The position numbers were made by a program, and so were the translations under genes. Shown piece by piece: positions 5,855 to 15,520 of a stretch of 56,220 nucleotides of DNA (position 1 is the stretch's first letter; every line of letters starts with the position of its first letter). The notes below the pieces were generated by a model that had not been told where the DNA came from, did no database searches, and worked only from the letters and a program-made list of their open reading frames with translations. The DNA lies in NCBI GenBank assembly GCA_964529715.1, contig CAZGXI010000035.1, positions 1 to 56,220 on the forward strand, written 5' to 3'. The DNA is from CAZGXI01 sp964529715 (lineage in GTDB: Bacteria; Chloroflexota; Anaerolineae; Aggregatilineales; Ch27).

Positions 5855-8767
5855 TTATTTCAGTGCTGCGCGCCGCCGCCGCAACCATTTTTCGATCTCG
5901 ACGGCAAACAACAACGATATCGCCAGCCCCAACGACACGGCTAACTGTTCGAGCGTCAGCGGCACCGTGTTGAAGGCATCCTGCAAAAACGGCGCGTAGA
6001 TGACCAGCAGTTGCAGGATCAGGGTCGTGGCGACAGCCAGGACCATCAGGCGGTTGTGTGAATAGCCCACCCGGAAAAACGAGACGTCACCACTATGAAT
6101 GGCGGTCACATGGGCGATTTGCGCCAGGGCCAGCACGGTGAAGGCGATGGTGCGCGGCAACGCCTCTGCCAGGTTGAGCAGAGTCGAGCCTAGATCGAAC
6201 GCGCCGAGCGGCCTGACGTTATTCAGCAGGTCCAGGCGGGCGCTGGCCGAGAGGGTTGCCCAACCGCTCGGCACATTCGCCGCGCCGACCACCTTCGCCA
6301 GTTGCTCCGCCGAAAGGTTTTCCAGCCCCAATGTCGGGCTGAGTGGCGCCAGACCGAGCGCCGCGTGTGCCCACAGATAGCCGATCAGGGTGATAACACC
6401 CAGGTAAAGGCCTACCCAGACAATGTGCACGGCCACGCCATGCGCGAAAATGCCTTCTTTCGGCGGGCGCGGCGGGCGCTCCATGGTGCCTTTTTCTGCT
6501 GGCTCGAAGCCCAGTGCAATGGCAGGTAGGCCATCGGTGACCAGGTTGATCCACAGCAGTTGGATTGCCAGCAGCGGTACTTTGAGTCCGATCATAATGC
6601 CGGCGAACATGGTGATGATCTCGCCGGCGTTGGTGCTGAGCAGGTAGCGCACAAACTTGCGGATGTTGTCGTAGATCGCGCGGCCTTCTTCAACGGCGGC
6701 CACGATGCTGGCGAAGTTGTCATCGGTCAGCACCATATCCGCTGCGCCCTTGCTGACCTCCGTGCCGGTGATGCCCATCGCCACACCGATGTCGGCCTGC
6801 TTGAGGGCAGGCGCATCGTTCACGCCATCACCGGTCATCGCCACGATCTCGCCGTTGCGCTGGAGCGCCTTGACGATGCGCAGTTTGTGCTCCGGCGACA
6901 CGCGCGCGTAGGCAGACGTGTGGGGCGCGACCTGGGCAAGCTGTTCGTCGCTCAGGGTATCCAGTTCCGCTCCACTGAGCGCCGTCTGTCCGTCATGCAG
7001 GATGCCCAGCTGGCGGGCAATCGACTCGGCGGTCAGCCTGTGGTCGCCGGTGATCATCACCGGGCGGATTCCGGCGCGGCGCGCCACCTCGACGGCGCGG
7101 ACGGCCTCTGCGCGCGGCGGATCGACGATCCCGAACAGCCCCAACAGCACCAGGTCGCGTTCGACCGTTTCCGGCTTGAGGTCGGCAGGCACGGCGTCCA
7201 GCGGGCGGTAAGCAACGCCCAGCACGCGCATCCCCTGCCCGGCCAGCTTGTCGATCTCGGCCTGCCAGACGCGGCGACGCTCCGGAGTCAGCGGCGTCGG
7301 GCCGCCGGGCATATCCTCAAAAGCGCCCCACTCCAACAAGCGGTCCGGCGCGCCCTTGACGAAGGCCACATATGGCGCGCCCTCGAACAGCGCCGTCGCA
7401 TAGCGGCCTTTAGGCTGATGAATGGTGGTCATGGCCTTGCGCTCGCTGCTGAAGGGCAGTTCAGCCACGCGCGGCAGGTCGTTCTCAAGCTGTTGGCGGC
7501 TCGATCCGGCCTTGCGCGCTGCCACCAATAGCGCCCCTTCCGTCGTATCCCCGACCACCGTCCAGGGGCCGTCCTCGCCCTGCTGTTCCAGATAGGCGTC
7601 GGTGCACAGGGCGCCGGCTTTCAGGATACGCGCCAGCGAGTCGTCGTTGAGCGGGCTGATGCTCTGGCCGTTGATCATAAAGTCGCCCACCGGCTGGTAG
7701 CCGACGCCGGTCACATGCACATCATCATGGCCGGGCAGGGCAATGGTGGTCACGGTCATTTCGTTGCGGGTCAGCGTGCCCGTTTTATCCGAGCAGATCG
7801 TCGTGACTGAGCCGAGCGTCTCGACGGCGGGCAGACGGCGAATGAGCGCCCGACGGCGGACCATGCGGCTGGCCCCCAGTGACAGCGCAATGGTGATCAC
7901 GGCGGGTAGGCCCTCTGGCACGGCGGCAACGGCCAGGCTGATCGCCGTCAGCAACATCTCCTCCACCGGGTTGCCGCGCAGCACCCCCGCGACAAATACG
8001 ATGATGACGATCACGATGGCTGCCACAGCCAGGGTTTTGCCCAGCGATTCCAGACGAACCTGGAGGGGTGTTTTGCCCTGTTCGACGCCCCGCAGCATGG
8101 CGGCGATGTTGCCCAGCTCAGTCTTCAGGCCAGTTGCCGTGACGGCCAGTTCCCCGCGCCCATAGGCAACCGCCGTGCCCATGAAGGCCATATTGCGTCG
8201 GTCGGCCAGCGGAATCGAGTCGCCTTCCAGCGGATCGGTGCTCTTTTCCACCGGCACCGATTCGCCGGTCATGGCCGATTCCTCAATTTGCAGGTTAACC
8301 GCCTCGATCAGCCGCCCATCGGCGGGGATGCGGTCGCCGGACTCAATCAGCACAATGTCGCCGGGGACCAGGTCTGCCGCGCTGATCTGCTGGACATGGC
8401 CGTTGCGTCGCACGCGAACCTGCGGCACCTGCATGGCGCTGAGGGCAGCCAACGCCTGTTCGGCCTGATATTCCTGGTAAAAGCCCAGCGCGGCGTTGAG
8501 GACGACGATAGCCAGGATCACGACCATGTCTTTGACATCGCCCAGAAGCGCGGAGATGATCGCCGCCGCAATCAATATCAGCACCATCACGTCGGTGAAC
8601 TGGGCTACCAGGATTTTGACCCATCCCTCGCCTGCCTGAGTGGGAAGCTCGTTTTTGCCATGCTGCGCTTGCCGCGCGGCAACTTCCTGGGCGGTCAGGC
8701 CGTGTTCGGCCTGGACGCCCAGCTCTTCCAGCGTTTGCGCAACAGATTTTTTGTAAAAGTCATTCAT
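5855..8767 (-). CDS. Calcium-transporting P-type ATPase (SERCA/PMR1-like)
   Basis: The 970-residue membrane ion pump exports cations, most likely Ca2+, using ATP. It contains the phosphorylation motif CSDKTGTLT (Asp327), the TGES loop, the hinge MTGDGVNDAPALKQADIG, and transmembrane motif VPEGLPA (Glu285). M5 has STNAGEI and M6 has NLVTDGLPAIALGFEP. The M4 Glu, M5 Asn/Glu and M6 Asn/Thr/Asp correspond to calcium site II of SERCA and PMR1, which supports Ca2+ over Na+ or H+. An N-terminal cation-ATPase domain and about ten membrane helices are present. ATG 8767 was chosen; a GTG five codons upstream is possible. Substrate specificity is inferred from the motifs. Confidence 0.93.
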   Translation of the reverse strand: MNDFYKKSVAQTLEELGVQAEHGLTAQEVAARQAQHGKNELPTQAGEGWVKILVAQFTDVMVLILIAAAIISALLGDVKDMVVILAIVVLNAALGFYQEYQAEQALAALSAMQVPQVRVRRNGHVQQISAADLVPGDIVLIESGDRIPADGRLIEAVNLQIEESAMTGESVPVEKSTDPLEGDSIPLADRRNMAFMGTAVAYGRGELAVTATGLKTELGNIAAMLRGVEQGKTPLQVRLESLGKTLAVAAIVIVIIVFVAGVLRGNPVEEMLLTAISLAVAAVPEGLPAVITIALSLGASRMVRRRALIRRLPAVETLGSVTTICSDKTGTLTRNEMTVTTIALPGHDDVHVTGVGYQPVGDFMINGQSISPLNDDSLARILKAGALCTDAYLEQQGEDGPWTVVGDTTEGALLVAARKAGSSRQQLENDLPRVAELPFSSERKAMTTIHQPKGRYATALFEGAPYVAFVKGAPDRLLEWGAFEDMPGGPTPLTPERRRVWQAEIDKLAGQGMRVLGVAYRPLDAVPADLKPETVERDLVLLGLFGIVDPPRAEAVRAVEVARRAGIRPVMITGDHRLTAESIARQLGILHDGQTALSGAELDTLSDEQLAQVAPHTSAYARVSPEHKLRIVKALQRNGEIVAMTGDGVNDAPALKQADIGVAMGITGTEVSKGAADMVLTDDNFASIVAAVEEGRAIYDNIRKFVRYLLSTNAGEIITMFAGIMIGLKVPLLAIQLLWINLVTDGLPAIALGFEPAEKGTMERPPRPPKEGIFAHGVAVHIVWVGLYLGVITLIGYLWAHAALGLAPLSPTLGLENLSAEQLAKVVGAANVPSGWATLSASARLDLLNNVRPLGAFDLGSTLLNLAEALPRTIAFTVLALAQIAHVTAIHSGDVSFFRVGYSHNRLMVLAVATTLILQLLVIYAPFLQDAFNTVPLTLEQLAVSLGLAISLLFAVEIEKWLRRRRAALK

Positions 8768-8967
8768 CGGGGCAGCACACACCTCTCTAAAAATAAAAGG
8801 GTTGCCGTCGGGATTACGCTCTATTGTAAACCGGAAATGCGCAAATCATCTACAGACCGTCCCTAACCCCCCAATATTGGGGGGAATCTCGTTTTTTCAC
8901 CGACTGGCAGGAGACCGAATCCGCCGTTACACTTTTGTGGTGCTTGGTGGAATCCCGGAGGTGAGGA

Positions 8968-9603
8968 ATGAGCAGCAAAGGATATTTCGACCAGGTGGCA
9001 GGCCAGTGGGACCGGATGCGCCAGAACTTTTTCTCGGAGTCCGTGCGAGAAAAGGCTCTGGCCGTCGCGGGCGTGCAGCCGGGCCAGCTTGCCGCCGACA
9101 TCGGTGCAGGCAGCGGTTTCGTCACCGAAGGGTTGATCGCTGCCGGCCTGCGCGTGATCGCCGTCGATCAGTCCAGCGCGATGCTGGCCGAACTTAAGGC
9201 ACGGCTCGGCGATGCTGAGATCGACTGCCGGGTAGGGGAATCGGCGGCGCTGCCCATCGCGGACCGGGCGGTGGACCATGCCTTTGCCAACATGTACCTG
9301 CACCACGTCGAGTCCCCGGCGACTGCAATCCGGGAGATGGCGCGCATCCTCAAGCCGGGCGGCAGGCTGGTGATCACCGATCTGGACGAACACAACTTCA
9401 CCTTTCTGCGCGACGAGCATCACGACCGCTGGATGGGCTTTCGGCGCGGCGACGTGCGGCGCTGGTTCGAGGAAGCCGGACTGAAGAACGTGACGGTGGA
9501 CTGCGCCGGGGCGAACTGCTGCGCCCAATCCGAAACGAGCGACAACTTCGCCGACATCAGCATCTTTGTCGCGGCGGGCGAAAAAATAGCGATGGGCTGT
9601 TAG
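8968..9603 (+). CDS. Class I methyltransferase, UbiE/ArsM-like
   Basis: The 211-residue protein has motif I AADIGAGSGFVTEGLI (about residues 40-55), AVDQSSAM (acidic motif II), and ANMYLHHVESPATAIREMARILKPGGRLVITDLD (motifs IV-VI, read in parts), as in Methyltransf_11 proteins. GGAGGTGAGG lies immediately before ATG 8968. The C-terminal CAGANCCAQSETSDNF has two adjacent cysteines, which occur in some arsenite and thiol methyltransferases, but this is too little to name a substrate. Confidence 0.85.
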   Translation: MSSKGYFDQVAGQWDRMRQNFFSESVREKALAVAGVQPGQLAADIGAGSGFVTEGLIAAGLRVIAVDQSSAMLAELKARLGDAEIDCRVGESAALPIADRAVDHAFANMYLHHVESPATAIREMARILKPGGRLVITDLDEHNFTFLRDEHHDRWMGFRRGDVRRWFEEAGLKNVTVDCAGANCCAQSETSDNFADISIFVAAGEKIAMGC

Positions 9604-9671
9604 CGTTTAGCAGTTAGCCTACGCAATGTGCAAGTTTCAAAAACGACCGTGTCTGCCCCGGTCGCCTGGCG

Positions 9672-9766
9672 AAGTCTGCTGAAGCGGACTGAAATGCGAG
9701 TCAAGGAAAGTGTCAGTCCACTTCAGTGGACTTTGCATTCCTAGCCGGGGACTTCAGTCCCCGGCG
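9672..9766 (+). repeat. Dispersed palindromic intergenic repeat, copy 1
   Basis: This copy holds, in order, a CTGAAGCGGACTGAAA segment, the inverted repeat AGTCCACTTCAGTGGACT and the palindrome GCCGGGGACTTCAGTCCCCG (9744-9765, ending GGC), spaced by TTGCATTCCTA. The same modules recur near 12.7, 26.4 and 47.0 kb. The flanks show no reading frame. It fills the 244-base gap before moeA. Confidence 0.8.
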
Positions 9767-9847
9767 CTGAAAACCTGTACATTCCGTAAGCCTGCTCCAA
9801 ACAGTTCAGGCCGACTGCTGACCGCTAACGGCCTGGGAGGTGTTGCG

Positions 9848-11110
9848 GTGACAAACCTGCTCGACGTTGACGAAACCGTGCGGCAAATCCTGGCCGAGAT
9901 CGAGACGCTGCCCGCCGAAACCGCGCCACTGCCGACGGCGCTGGGGCGCGTGCTGGCCGAAGATGTGATCGCTGCCGAAAGCCTGCCGCCCTTTCCGAAT
10001 TCCAGTATGGACGGCTACGCCGTGCGCGCCGCCGACGTTGCCATCGCCAGCCGGGAAAGGCCGGTCCGCCTGCCGGTGACGATGGACATTCCGGCAGGGA
10101 CTGCTCCTGACCGGGCGCTCGGTCCGGGCGAGGCGGCGCGCATCATGACCGGCGCGCCGATGCCAGATGGCGCGGACGCCGTCGTGCCGGTCGAGCAGAC
10201 CGACGGCGCGTGGACGGCGGGCGGGCGCCAATCCCCTGCGCCCTTTGTCGCCGTCTATGAAGCCGTCCGCGCTGGGGCGAACGTGCGGCCCGTCGGCGAA
10301 GACATCCGCGCCGGGCAGATGGTCATCCCCGCCGGGACGGTCATCCGCCCGGCGGAGATCGGCGTGCTGGCTTCGCTGGGCCGCGCCGCCGTCCCGGTGA
10401 TCCGCCAGCCGCGCGCCGCGATCCTTGCGACGGGCGACGAACTGGTGGAGGTGCACGAACCGCTCACGCCGGGCAAAATCCGCAACAGCAACAGCTACGT
10501 ACTGGCCGCCTTGGTCATCACCTACGGCTGCATCCCGCTGGTGATCCCGGCGGCGCGCGACACGCTGGACGATACCCGCCGCCGCTTCCGCGAAGCCCTG
10601 GCGCAGCAGCCGGACGTGATCCTGAGTTCGGCGGGCGTGTCGGTCGGCGCGCATGACGTGGTGCGCACCGTGTTGGACGAGCTGGGCGAGGTCAAGCTGT
10701 GGCGGATCAACCTGCGCCCCGGCAAACCGCTGGCCTTCGGACGGCTGGAGGGCGTGCCGTTCTTCGGGCTGCCGGGCAACCCGGTCTCGGTGATGGTCAC
10801 GTTTGACGTGGTGGTGCGCCCGGCGCTGCTTAAGATGGGCGGCAGGCCAGACGTGGTTCCGATGGCCGAGGCCGTCGTCGGGGAGGACATCCGCGTGGAC
10901 GGGCGGCGGACCTACTTCCGCGTCCGGCTGAGCCGCGAGGGCGGGCAACTGGTCGCGCGCACGACCGGCACCCAGAGTTCCGGCGCGCTGCTGTCGATGG
11001 TGCTGGCCGATGGCCTGCTGATCGTGCCTGACGGTGTGCGCGCCGTGAGCGCCGGGGATCGCTTCCCGGTCCGGCTGCTGCGCGACATCGGAAGCGCCCA
11101 GATCGACTGA
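9848..11110 (+). CDS. moeA: Molybdopterin molybdenumtransferase MoeA
   Basis: The 420-residue cytosolic enzyme inserts molybdate into adenylylated molybdopterin to give molybdenum cofactor. The N-terminal MoeA domain has PFPNSSMDGYAV (about residue 50) and MTGAPMPDGADAVVPVEQT. The central MoCF domain has ILATGDEL, SSAGVSVGAHDVV, RPGKPLAFG and GLPGNPVSVMVTF. The C-terminal domain IV follows (about residues 335-415). The length is typical. GTG 9848 was chosen for the GGGAGG site 7 bases upstream; upstream codons fall in the repeat. No other cofactor-synthesis gene lies nearby. Its stop is one base from the end of the convergent flavoprotein remnant. Confidence 0.95.
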   Translation: MTNLLDVDETVRQILAEIETLPAETAPLPTALGRVLAEDVIAAESLPPFPNSSMDGYAVRAADVAIASRERPVRLPVTMDIPAGTAPDRALGPGEAARIMTGAPMPDGADAVVPVEQTDGAWTAGGRQSPAPFVAVYEAVRAGANVRPVGEDIRAGQMVIPAGTVIRPAEIGVLASLGRAAVPVIRQPRAAILATGDELVEVHEPLTPGKIRNSNSYVLAALVITYGCIPLVIPAARDTLDDTRRRFREALAQQPDVILSSAGVSVGAHDVVRTVLDELGEVKLWRINLRPGKPLAFGRLEGVPFFGLPGNPVSVMVTFDVVVRPALLKMGGRPDVVPMAEAVVGEDIRVDGRRTYFRVRLSREGGQLVARTTGTQSSGALLSMVLADGLLIVPDGVRAVSAGDRFPVRLLRDIGSAQID

Positions 11111-11111
11111 C

Positions 11112-11549
11112 TCACCGGGCGGGCGGCGCGTAGGGAGGGCGTAGAGCGTAATCCAGCGGCAGTTCCCTGACGGCGACACCATCATTCGTGCGGCTGATCG
11201 GCAGCAACTTGCGCCATTCCGGTGGGTCCACTGCCGGATAATCGAGCCGGGAGAAGTTCAGCAGCGCGCTGCTGGACCGGCGGGCCAGGCAGGCGTGCAG
11301 GATCGCCTCGCCGGCGGTGATGATCGCCTGGCATTCGACCGCGTGCGCCAGTTCATGCGGGTTGGCGGCATAGACCGTTGCTGCCTCGGACTGCCGGAGT
11401 TCGCCCAGGATGCGCAGCCCTTCGCGCAGGGTCGTTTCCGCCTTGTATTCGCCGCAGTAGTCCTGCATGACCCGACAGATGCCCGCGTTGAGTTCCTTCC
11501 AGCCGATGCTGCGCCTGCCCTTGGTGAACCTTTCTGCGAGATGTTGAAG
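11112..11549 (-). pseudogene. C-terminal remnant of a fumarate reductase/succinate dehydrogenase-type flavoprotein
   Basis: The frame is open from a stop at 11550-11552 down to TGA 11112-11114 and reads SIGWKELNAGICRVMQDYCG, then LREGLRILGELRQSEAATVY, and NPHELAHAVECQAIITAGEAI followed by HACLARRSSSALLNFSRLDYP. This matches the C-terminal helical domain of the FAD-dependent fumarate reductase/aprA-like superfamily, including the L.R.SS.LNF.R.DYP signature. The FAD-binding and catalytic domains (about 400 residues) are missing. Upstream lies the LacI-family gene, so this is a 5'-truncated relic. An internal ATG at 11468 could in principle express about 118 residues, but function is unlikely. 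Confidence 0.65.
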
Positions 11550-11569
11550 TCAGCGCGTGCCAACCGCTG

Positions 11570-12619
11570 CTATTCCACAGGCCAGACGCTGGACTCGCGG
11601 ACGACGAGCTGGGTGCGGACGACAATCGCAAAGGCAGACGCCGACCCTTTATAGGGCTTGTCCGAGACCAGGGTTTCGATCACGTGAAAGCCGATCTCGT
11701 TTTTCGGTACGTCCACCGTCGTCAGGGCCGGAGTCATGAACGCTGCCATGTCCAGGTTGTCGATGCTGGCGACGGCGACGTCACGCGGGATATGCCGCCC
11801 GTGTTGATGCAGACATTTCAGCACCCCCAGGGCGACCTCGTCGGTGCCGGAACAGATGGCATCGACGGCCAAATCGGACCGCATGATCTGATCACAGCAT
11901 TCGTAACCTGAACGCGGGTCGATGGCGTAATAAATGAAGCGGTCGTCGGCGCTCAAGCCCTGCTCCCAAAACGCTTGTCGATAGCCCGAAACGCGCCGGT
12001 CGGCGGGGCCGATGTAGGCGATACGCCGCCGGTTGCAGGCCGAGAGCAAATGCTGGGTGGCCTGGTAGGCGGCGTTCTGGCGATCAAACTGAACCGAAGG
12101 CACGCCCGGCCACTCCCATTCGACGCACACAACCCGCTCCACCCGGCGCACGATCTCGCCGACCAACGCGCGGTCGTCGGGCGTATCCAGGACCTGATCA
12201 AGCCCGACGAGAATCACGCCGCTGATCTCGTTGGGATGGATGAGTTCGTTAAACAGCGCCGGGTTATTGAAATCGTCGAATACCCGGATGAACCGGATAT
12301 GCCAGCCGCGCTCATGGACGTGCTCGTGAAAGCTGGCGAGGATGCTGCCGTAGTAGGGGCGTCGGAACATGTAATTGCCCGCCAGGATGATGCCGATGTA
12401 TTTCCCGGCCAACGTGTCGTCGAGGCTAGACAGCAGTTGGGCGTGCTTGTTTGGGCGATAGCCCAACTCCTTGATCGCCGCCAGGACGCGCTCGCGCGTC
12501 TCGGCAGACACCTTGCGCGGCCCGTTGTTGATGACGTAGGAGACAATCGAACGGGAAACCCCGGCGCGCTGCGCCACGTCTTCTTGCGTCACGATTTTGC
12601 TGCCATGCTGATCGGGCAT
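11570..12619 (-). CDS. LacI-family transcriptional regulator
   Basis: The 349-residue DNA-binding regulator has the N-terminal LacI helix-turn-helix and hinge: VTQEDVAQRAGVSRSIVSYVI, then ETRERVLAAIKELGYRPNKHA (about residues 10-55). A periplasmic-binding-like sensor domain follows, with the usual ...GVILVG, CSGTDEVALGVLKCLHQHGR and VASIDNLDMAAFMTPALTTVD blocks. ATG 12619 with AAAGGA upstream was chosen over a start nine codons earlier. It is divergent from the GH3 glycosidase gene across a 400-base gap, so it probably represses that gene in response to a sugar. No clear operator was found in the gap. Confidence 0.92.
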   Translation of the reverse strand: MPDQHGSKIVTQEDVAQRAGVSRSIVSYVINNGPRKVSAETRERVLAAIKELGYRPNKHAQLLSSLDDTLAGKYIGIILAGNYMFRRPYYGSILASFHEHVHERGWHIRFIRVFDDFNNPALFNELIHPNEISGVILVGLDQVLDTPDDRALVGEIVRRVERVVCVEWEWPGVPSVQFDRQNAAYQATQHLLSACNRRRIAYIGPADRRVSGYRQAFWEQGLSADDRFIYYAIDPRSGYECCDQIMRSDLAVDAICSGTDEVALGVLKCLHQHGRHIPRDVAVASIDNLDMAAFMTPALTTVDVPKNEIGFHVIETLVSDKPYKGSASAFAIVVRTQLVVRESSVWPVE

Positions 12620-12705
12620 CGTTCCTTTTTCCTGTGCACAGTTCAACGGGCCAGTGGGTAATTATATCCCTGGAAACGAAATCTGAGGGCGTGTTTTTGG
12701 AGTTT

Positions 12706-12839
12706 GCCGGGGACTCAAGTCTCCGGCTACGGATGCAAAGTCCGTCTCAGCAGGCTGAAGCTCCTTTACCGGGCCAGGCTGCCCGGTCTACTGAAATGGA
12801 CCTTTCCGTTCGTCGCCCGGTATTTCCATGCCGGGCGAG
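12706..12839 (-). repeat. Dispersed palindromic intergenic repeat, copy 2 (inverted)
   Basis: Starting with GCCGGGGACTCAAGTCTCCG, it continues through GGATGCAAAGTCCG and a CTGAAATGGACC segment to a hairpin module of CGCCCGG, a short spacer, then CCGGGCG (12814-12837). This is the reverse-complement order of the copies at 9.7 and 26.4 kb. It occupies much of the 400-base LacI/GH3 intergenic region, where I see no gene. Confidence 0.75.
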
Positions 12840-12860
12840 CTATCCCTGACAGAGAGGTAG

Positions 12861-12889
12861 TTTGGGGTGAGGGCTGAAGTGGGTATACT
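12861..12889 (+). promoter_or_regulatory. Candidate promoter of the GH3 gene
   Basis: A strong -10 box TATACT (12884-12889) lies 130 bases before the chosen GH3 start. A weak -35 TTTGGG (12861-12866) is spaced by 17 bases. Repression by the divergent LacI-type protein is plausible but untested. Confidence 0.4.
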
Positions 12890-13019
12890 ATGCTTGCCCG
12901 AATGCCTCGTCTGCCAGCCGCCCAGGCGGCGTTTTGTTCCGGCGCGGTTGGAGAGACGCTCCACGCGAAGGGCTTTGATGCAGTTTACACCTGATCCTCC
13001 CTACCCCCGGAGTTCTCCT

Positions 13020-15278
13020 ATGCACGAGCCATACCGCAACCCCGCGCTCCCCATCGATGAGCGGGTCGCCGATCTGCTCAAGCGCATGACGCTGGAGGAA
13101 AAACTGGCCCAGATGACGATTATCGAGCCGACGGGACTCGACGTCCCGCTGACCGCAGAGACCGTCATCCCGCAGCCGCACATGGCCGACGGCGTGGGCG
13201 CGATTTCACGCATCGGGCTGTTTCGCAACAGCCGGGAGACGGCGCTGGCGGTGAACGCCGTCCAGCGGTTCCTGGTGACGCAAACCCGCCTGGGCATCCC
13301 GGCGTTCGTCATCGACGAGGCGCTTCACGGGCTGATGGGCCAGGGCGCGACCAGCTTTCCCCAGGCGATGGCGCTGGCGAGCACCTGGGACCCGGCCCTG
13401 GTCGAGCGCGTCTTCACGGCGGCGGCGGCGGAGATGCGGGCCAGAGGCGGGACCTGGGCCTTGTCGCCGGTGCTTGACCTGGCGCGCGATCCGCGCTGGG
13501 GACGCACGGAAGAAACCTACGGCGAGGACCCCTTTCTGGTGTCCCGGATGGGCGTCGCTGCCGTGCGCGGCTTCCAGGGCAGTGGGCCGGGGTTCGCCGC
13601 CGGGCGCGTGCTGGCGACGGCCAAGCATTTCGCCGTGCACGGACAGCCCGAAAGCGGCGCGAACTGCGGCCCCGGTAACTACGCGGAGCGCGAAATCCGC
13701 ACCGCCTTTCTAGAACCCTTCCGCGCTGCCGTCCGGGAGGCTGGGGTTGCTGCCGTCATGGCGTCGTATAACGAGATCAACGGCATCCCGGCGCATATCA
13801 ACCACTGGCTGCTGCAAGACGTGCTGCGCCGGGAATGGGGCTTCAACGGCATCCTGACGTCAGACGGGGCGGGACTGCAAGACCTGATCCGGACGCATCA
13901 TGTGGCCGCCGACGCCGCCGATGCGGCCCGCCAGGTGTTGCTGGCTGGGATGGATTTCGAGCTGGATAGTTGCTTTTCGACCCTCAAGGAGCAGGTGTTG
14001 GCGGGAGACATCGCCGAGGAGCGCATCGACCGCGCTACTGCTGCCGTGCTGCGCCACAAGTTCCTGCTCGGCCTGTTCGAGCAGCCCTACGCGGACCCGG
14101 ACGCGGCAGAGGCGACGGTGGGATGCGCCGAACACGTTGCCCTGGCGCTGGAGGCGGCGCGCAAGGCCATCGTGCTGCTGAAAAACGATCCGCTGCCTGG
14201 CGGAAGCCCGCTGCTGCCGCTCGATGTGGACCGTCTGCGCCGCATCGCTGTGATCGGGCCAAACGCGGCGGTTGTCCTCCAGGGTGGTTACAGCGCCGCG
14301 CCTGCCGGCGGCGTGACCCTGCTCGACGGGATTCGTCGTCACGTCGGCGGGCGTGCCGAAGTGCTGTACGCTGAGGGTTGCCGCATTACCGAAGAGGGCG
14401 GCGGCTGGTGGGCGTGGTGGCGCAATGACGTGCACCTGCCGGACCCCGTCGAGGAAGCGCGGCGCATCGCCGAGGCCGTCGAAATGGCCCGGCAGGCAGA
14501 CGTCGCCATTCTGGCGCTCGGCGAGAACGAATCCGTCTGCCGGGAGGCGTGGGGCACGGATCACCTGGGCGACCGCGACAGCCTCGACCTCATGGGACAG
14601 CAGGAAACGCTGCTCAAGGCCGTCGTGCAGACGGGCACGCCGGTCGTTCTCGTGTTGTTCAACGGGCGTCCGTTGTCGGTGCAGTGGGCCGCGCAGCACG
14701 TTCCGGCGATTCTGGAATGCTGGTATCTGGGGCAGGCGGGAGGCACGGCTGCCGCCGAAGTTCTGTTTGGAGCCGTGAATCCGGGGGGGCGGTTGCCAAT
14801 AACGATCCCCCGGTCGGTCGGGCAGATTCCAGCGTACTACTATCACAAGCCGTCGGCCCGGCGCAACTATGCCTTTTCCCCCAATGCGCCGTTGTTTCCC
14901 TTCGGCCACGGCCTGAGCTATACGACCTTCGAGTACGGCGATCTGCGGATCACGCCGGAGGACGCGCGGGCCGGGGAGGACGTGCACGTTTCCGTCGCCG
15001 TGACCAACACGGGCAACCGGGCCGGGGACGACGTGGTGCAGCTCTACCTGCGCGACTGCCTGAGTTCGGTGACGCGCCCGGTGAAGGAGTTGAAAGGCTT
15101 CGCGCGGGTGTCGCTGCAACCCGGCGAGCGCCGCGAAGTGCATTTTACCCTCAAGCCAGAGGCGCTGGCGCTCCTGAACGCTGCGATGGCGTGGGTCGTC
15201 GAGCCGGGCGAGTTTGAAGTGACCGTCGGTGGCAGCCTGGCCGGCAGTCTGAGCGGCCTGTTCCGGGTGGTGGGTTGA
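13020..15278 (+). CDS. Glycoside hydrolase family 3 (beta-glucosidase/beta-xylosidase type)
   Basis: The 752-residue enzyme cleaves terminal beta-linked sugars with retention. The (beta/alpha)8 domain has IDEALHG, DLARDPRWGRTEETYGEDP, LATAKHFAVHGQPE and the nucleophile loop LTSDGAGLQDL (Asp282 inferred as the nucleophile). The alpha/beta sandwich domain contains the AVIGPNA and VLLKND motifs. A C-terminal fibronectin-III-like domain (about 660-750, PVKELKGFARV..PGERREV) ends the protein. No signal peptide is seen from ATG 13020, so it probably acts in the cytoplasm on imported oligosaccharides. The frame is open further upstream without better initiation signals. Substrate is undetermined. 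The divergent LacI regulator suggests sugar induction. Confidence 0.93.
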   Translation: MHEPYRNPALPIDERVADLLKRMTLEEKLAQMTIIEPTGLDVPLTAETVIPQPHMADGVGAISRIGLFRNSRETALAVNAVQRFLVTQTRLGIPAFVIDEALHGLMGQGATSFPQAMALASTWDPALVERVFTAAAAEMRARGGTWALSPVLDLARDPRWGRTEETYGEDPFLVSRMGVAAVRGFQGSGPGFAAGRVLATAKHFAVHGQPESGANCGPGNYAEREIRTAFLEPFRAAVREAGVAAVMASYNEINGIPAHINHWLLQDVLRREWGFNGILTSDGAGLQDLIRTHHVAADAADAARQVLLAGMDFELDSCFSTLKEQVLAGDIAEERIDRATAAVLRHKFLLGLFEQPYADPDAAEATVGCAEHVALALEAARKAIVLLKNDPLPGGSPLLPLDVDRLRRIAVIGPNAAVVLQGGYSAAPAGGVTLLDGIRRHVGGRAEVLYAEGCRITEEGGGWWAWWRNDVHLPDPVEEARRIAEAVEMARQADVAILALGENESVCREAWGTDHLGDRDSLDLMGQQETLLKAVVQTGTPVVLVLFNGRPLSVQWAAQHVPAILECWYLGQAGGTAAAEVLFGAVNPGGRLPITIPRSVGQIPAYYYHKPSARRNYAFSPNAPLFPFGHGLSYTTFEYGDLRITPEDARAGEDVHVSVAVTNTGNRAGDDVVQLYLRDCLSSVTRPVKELKGFARVSLQPGERREVHFTLKPEALALLNAAMAWVVEPGEFEVTVGGSLAGSLSGLFRVVG

Positions 15279-15520
15279 AGAAATCGCCTTCCCGCTGCAA
15301 CGCTGCGGCAACGTTTCTGGCGCACCTCTCTGCCAGAATGCGGTTGACAGTAGCAGGAACACCCGAACCGCCGTTTCCGTGATCGATGTGCGTCTCTCGT
15401 TGAATGTGGATGGCTTATCGAAAACGTCGCGCCGGATTTTTCGTCTCCTGGGAGAAGTGTGCCGGATTGACGCCGGGGGGATATATTCTCCGCAACGGTG
15501 AGCACTGGAGAGCACATGCT

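Noticed and set aside
12867..13019. N-terminal extension of the GH3 protein
   Set aside because: It has Arg/Pro-rich shadow-like composition, and the -10 box at 12884-12889 lies inside it. ATG 13020 gives the normal GH3 N-terminus.
13860..15515. A 551-codon minus-strand open frame opposite the GH3 gene
   Set aside because: The GC-rich codon pattern of the GH3 gene leaves the opposite strand open. The translation is rich in Arg/Gln/His with no recognisable domain and no ribosome site.
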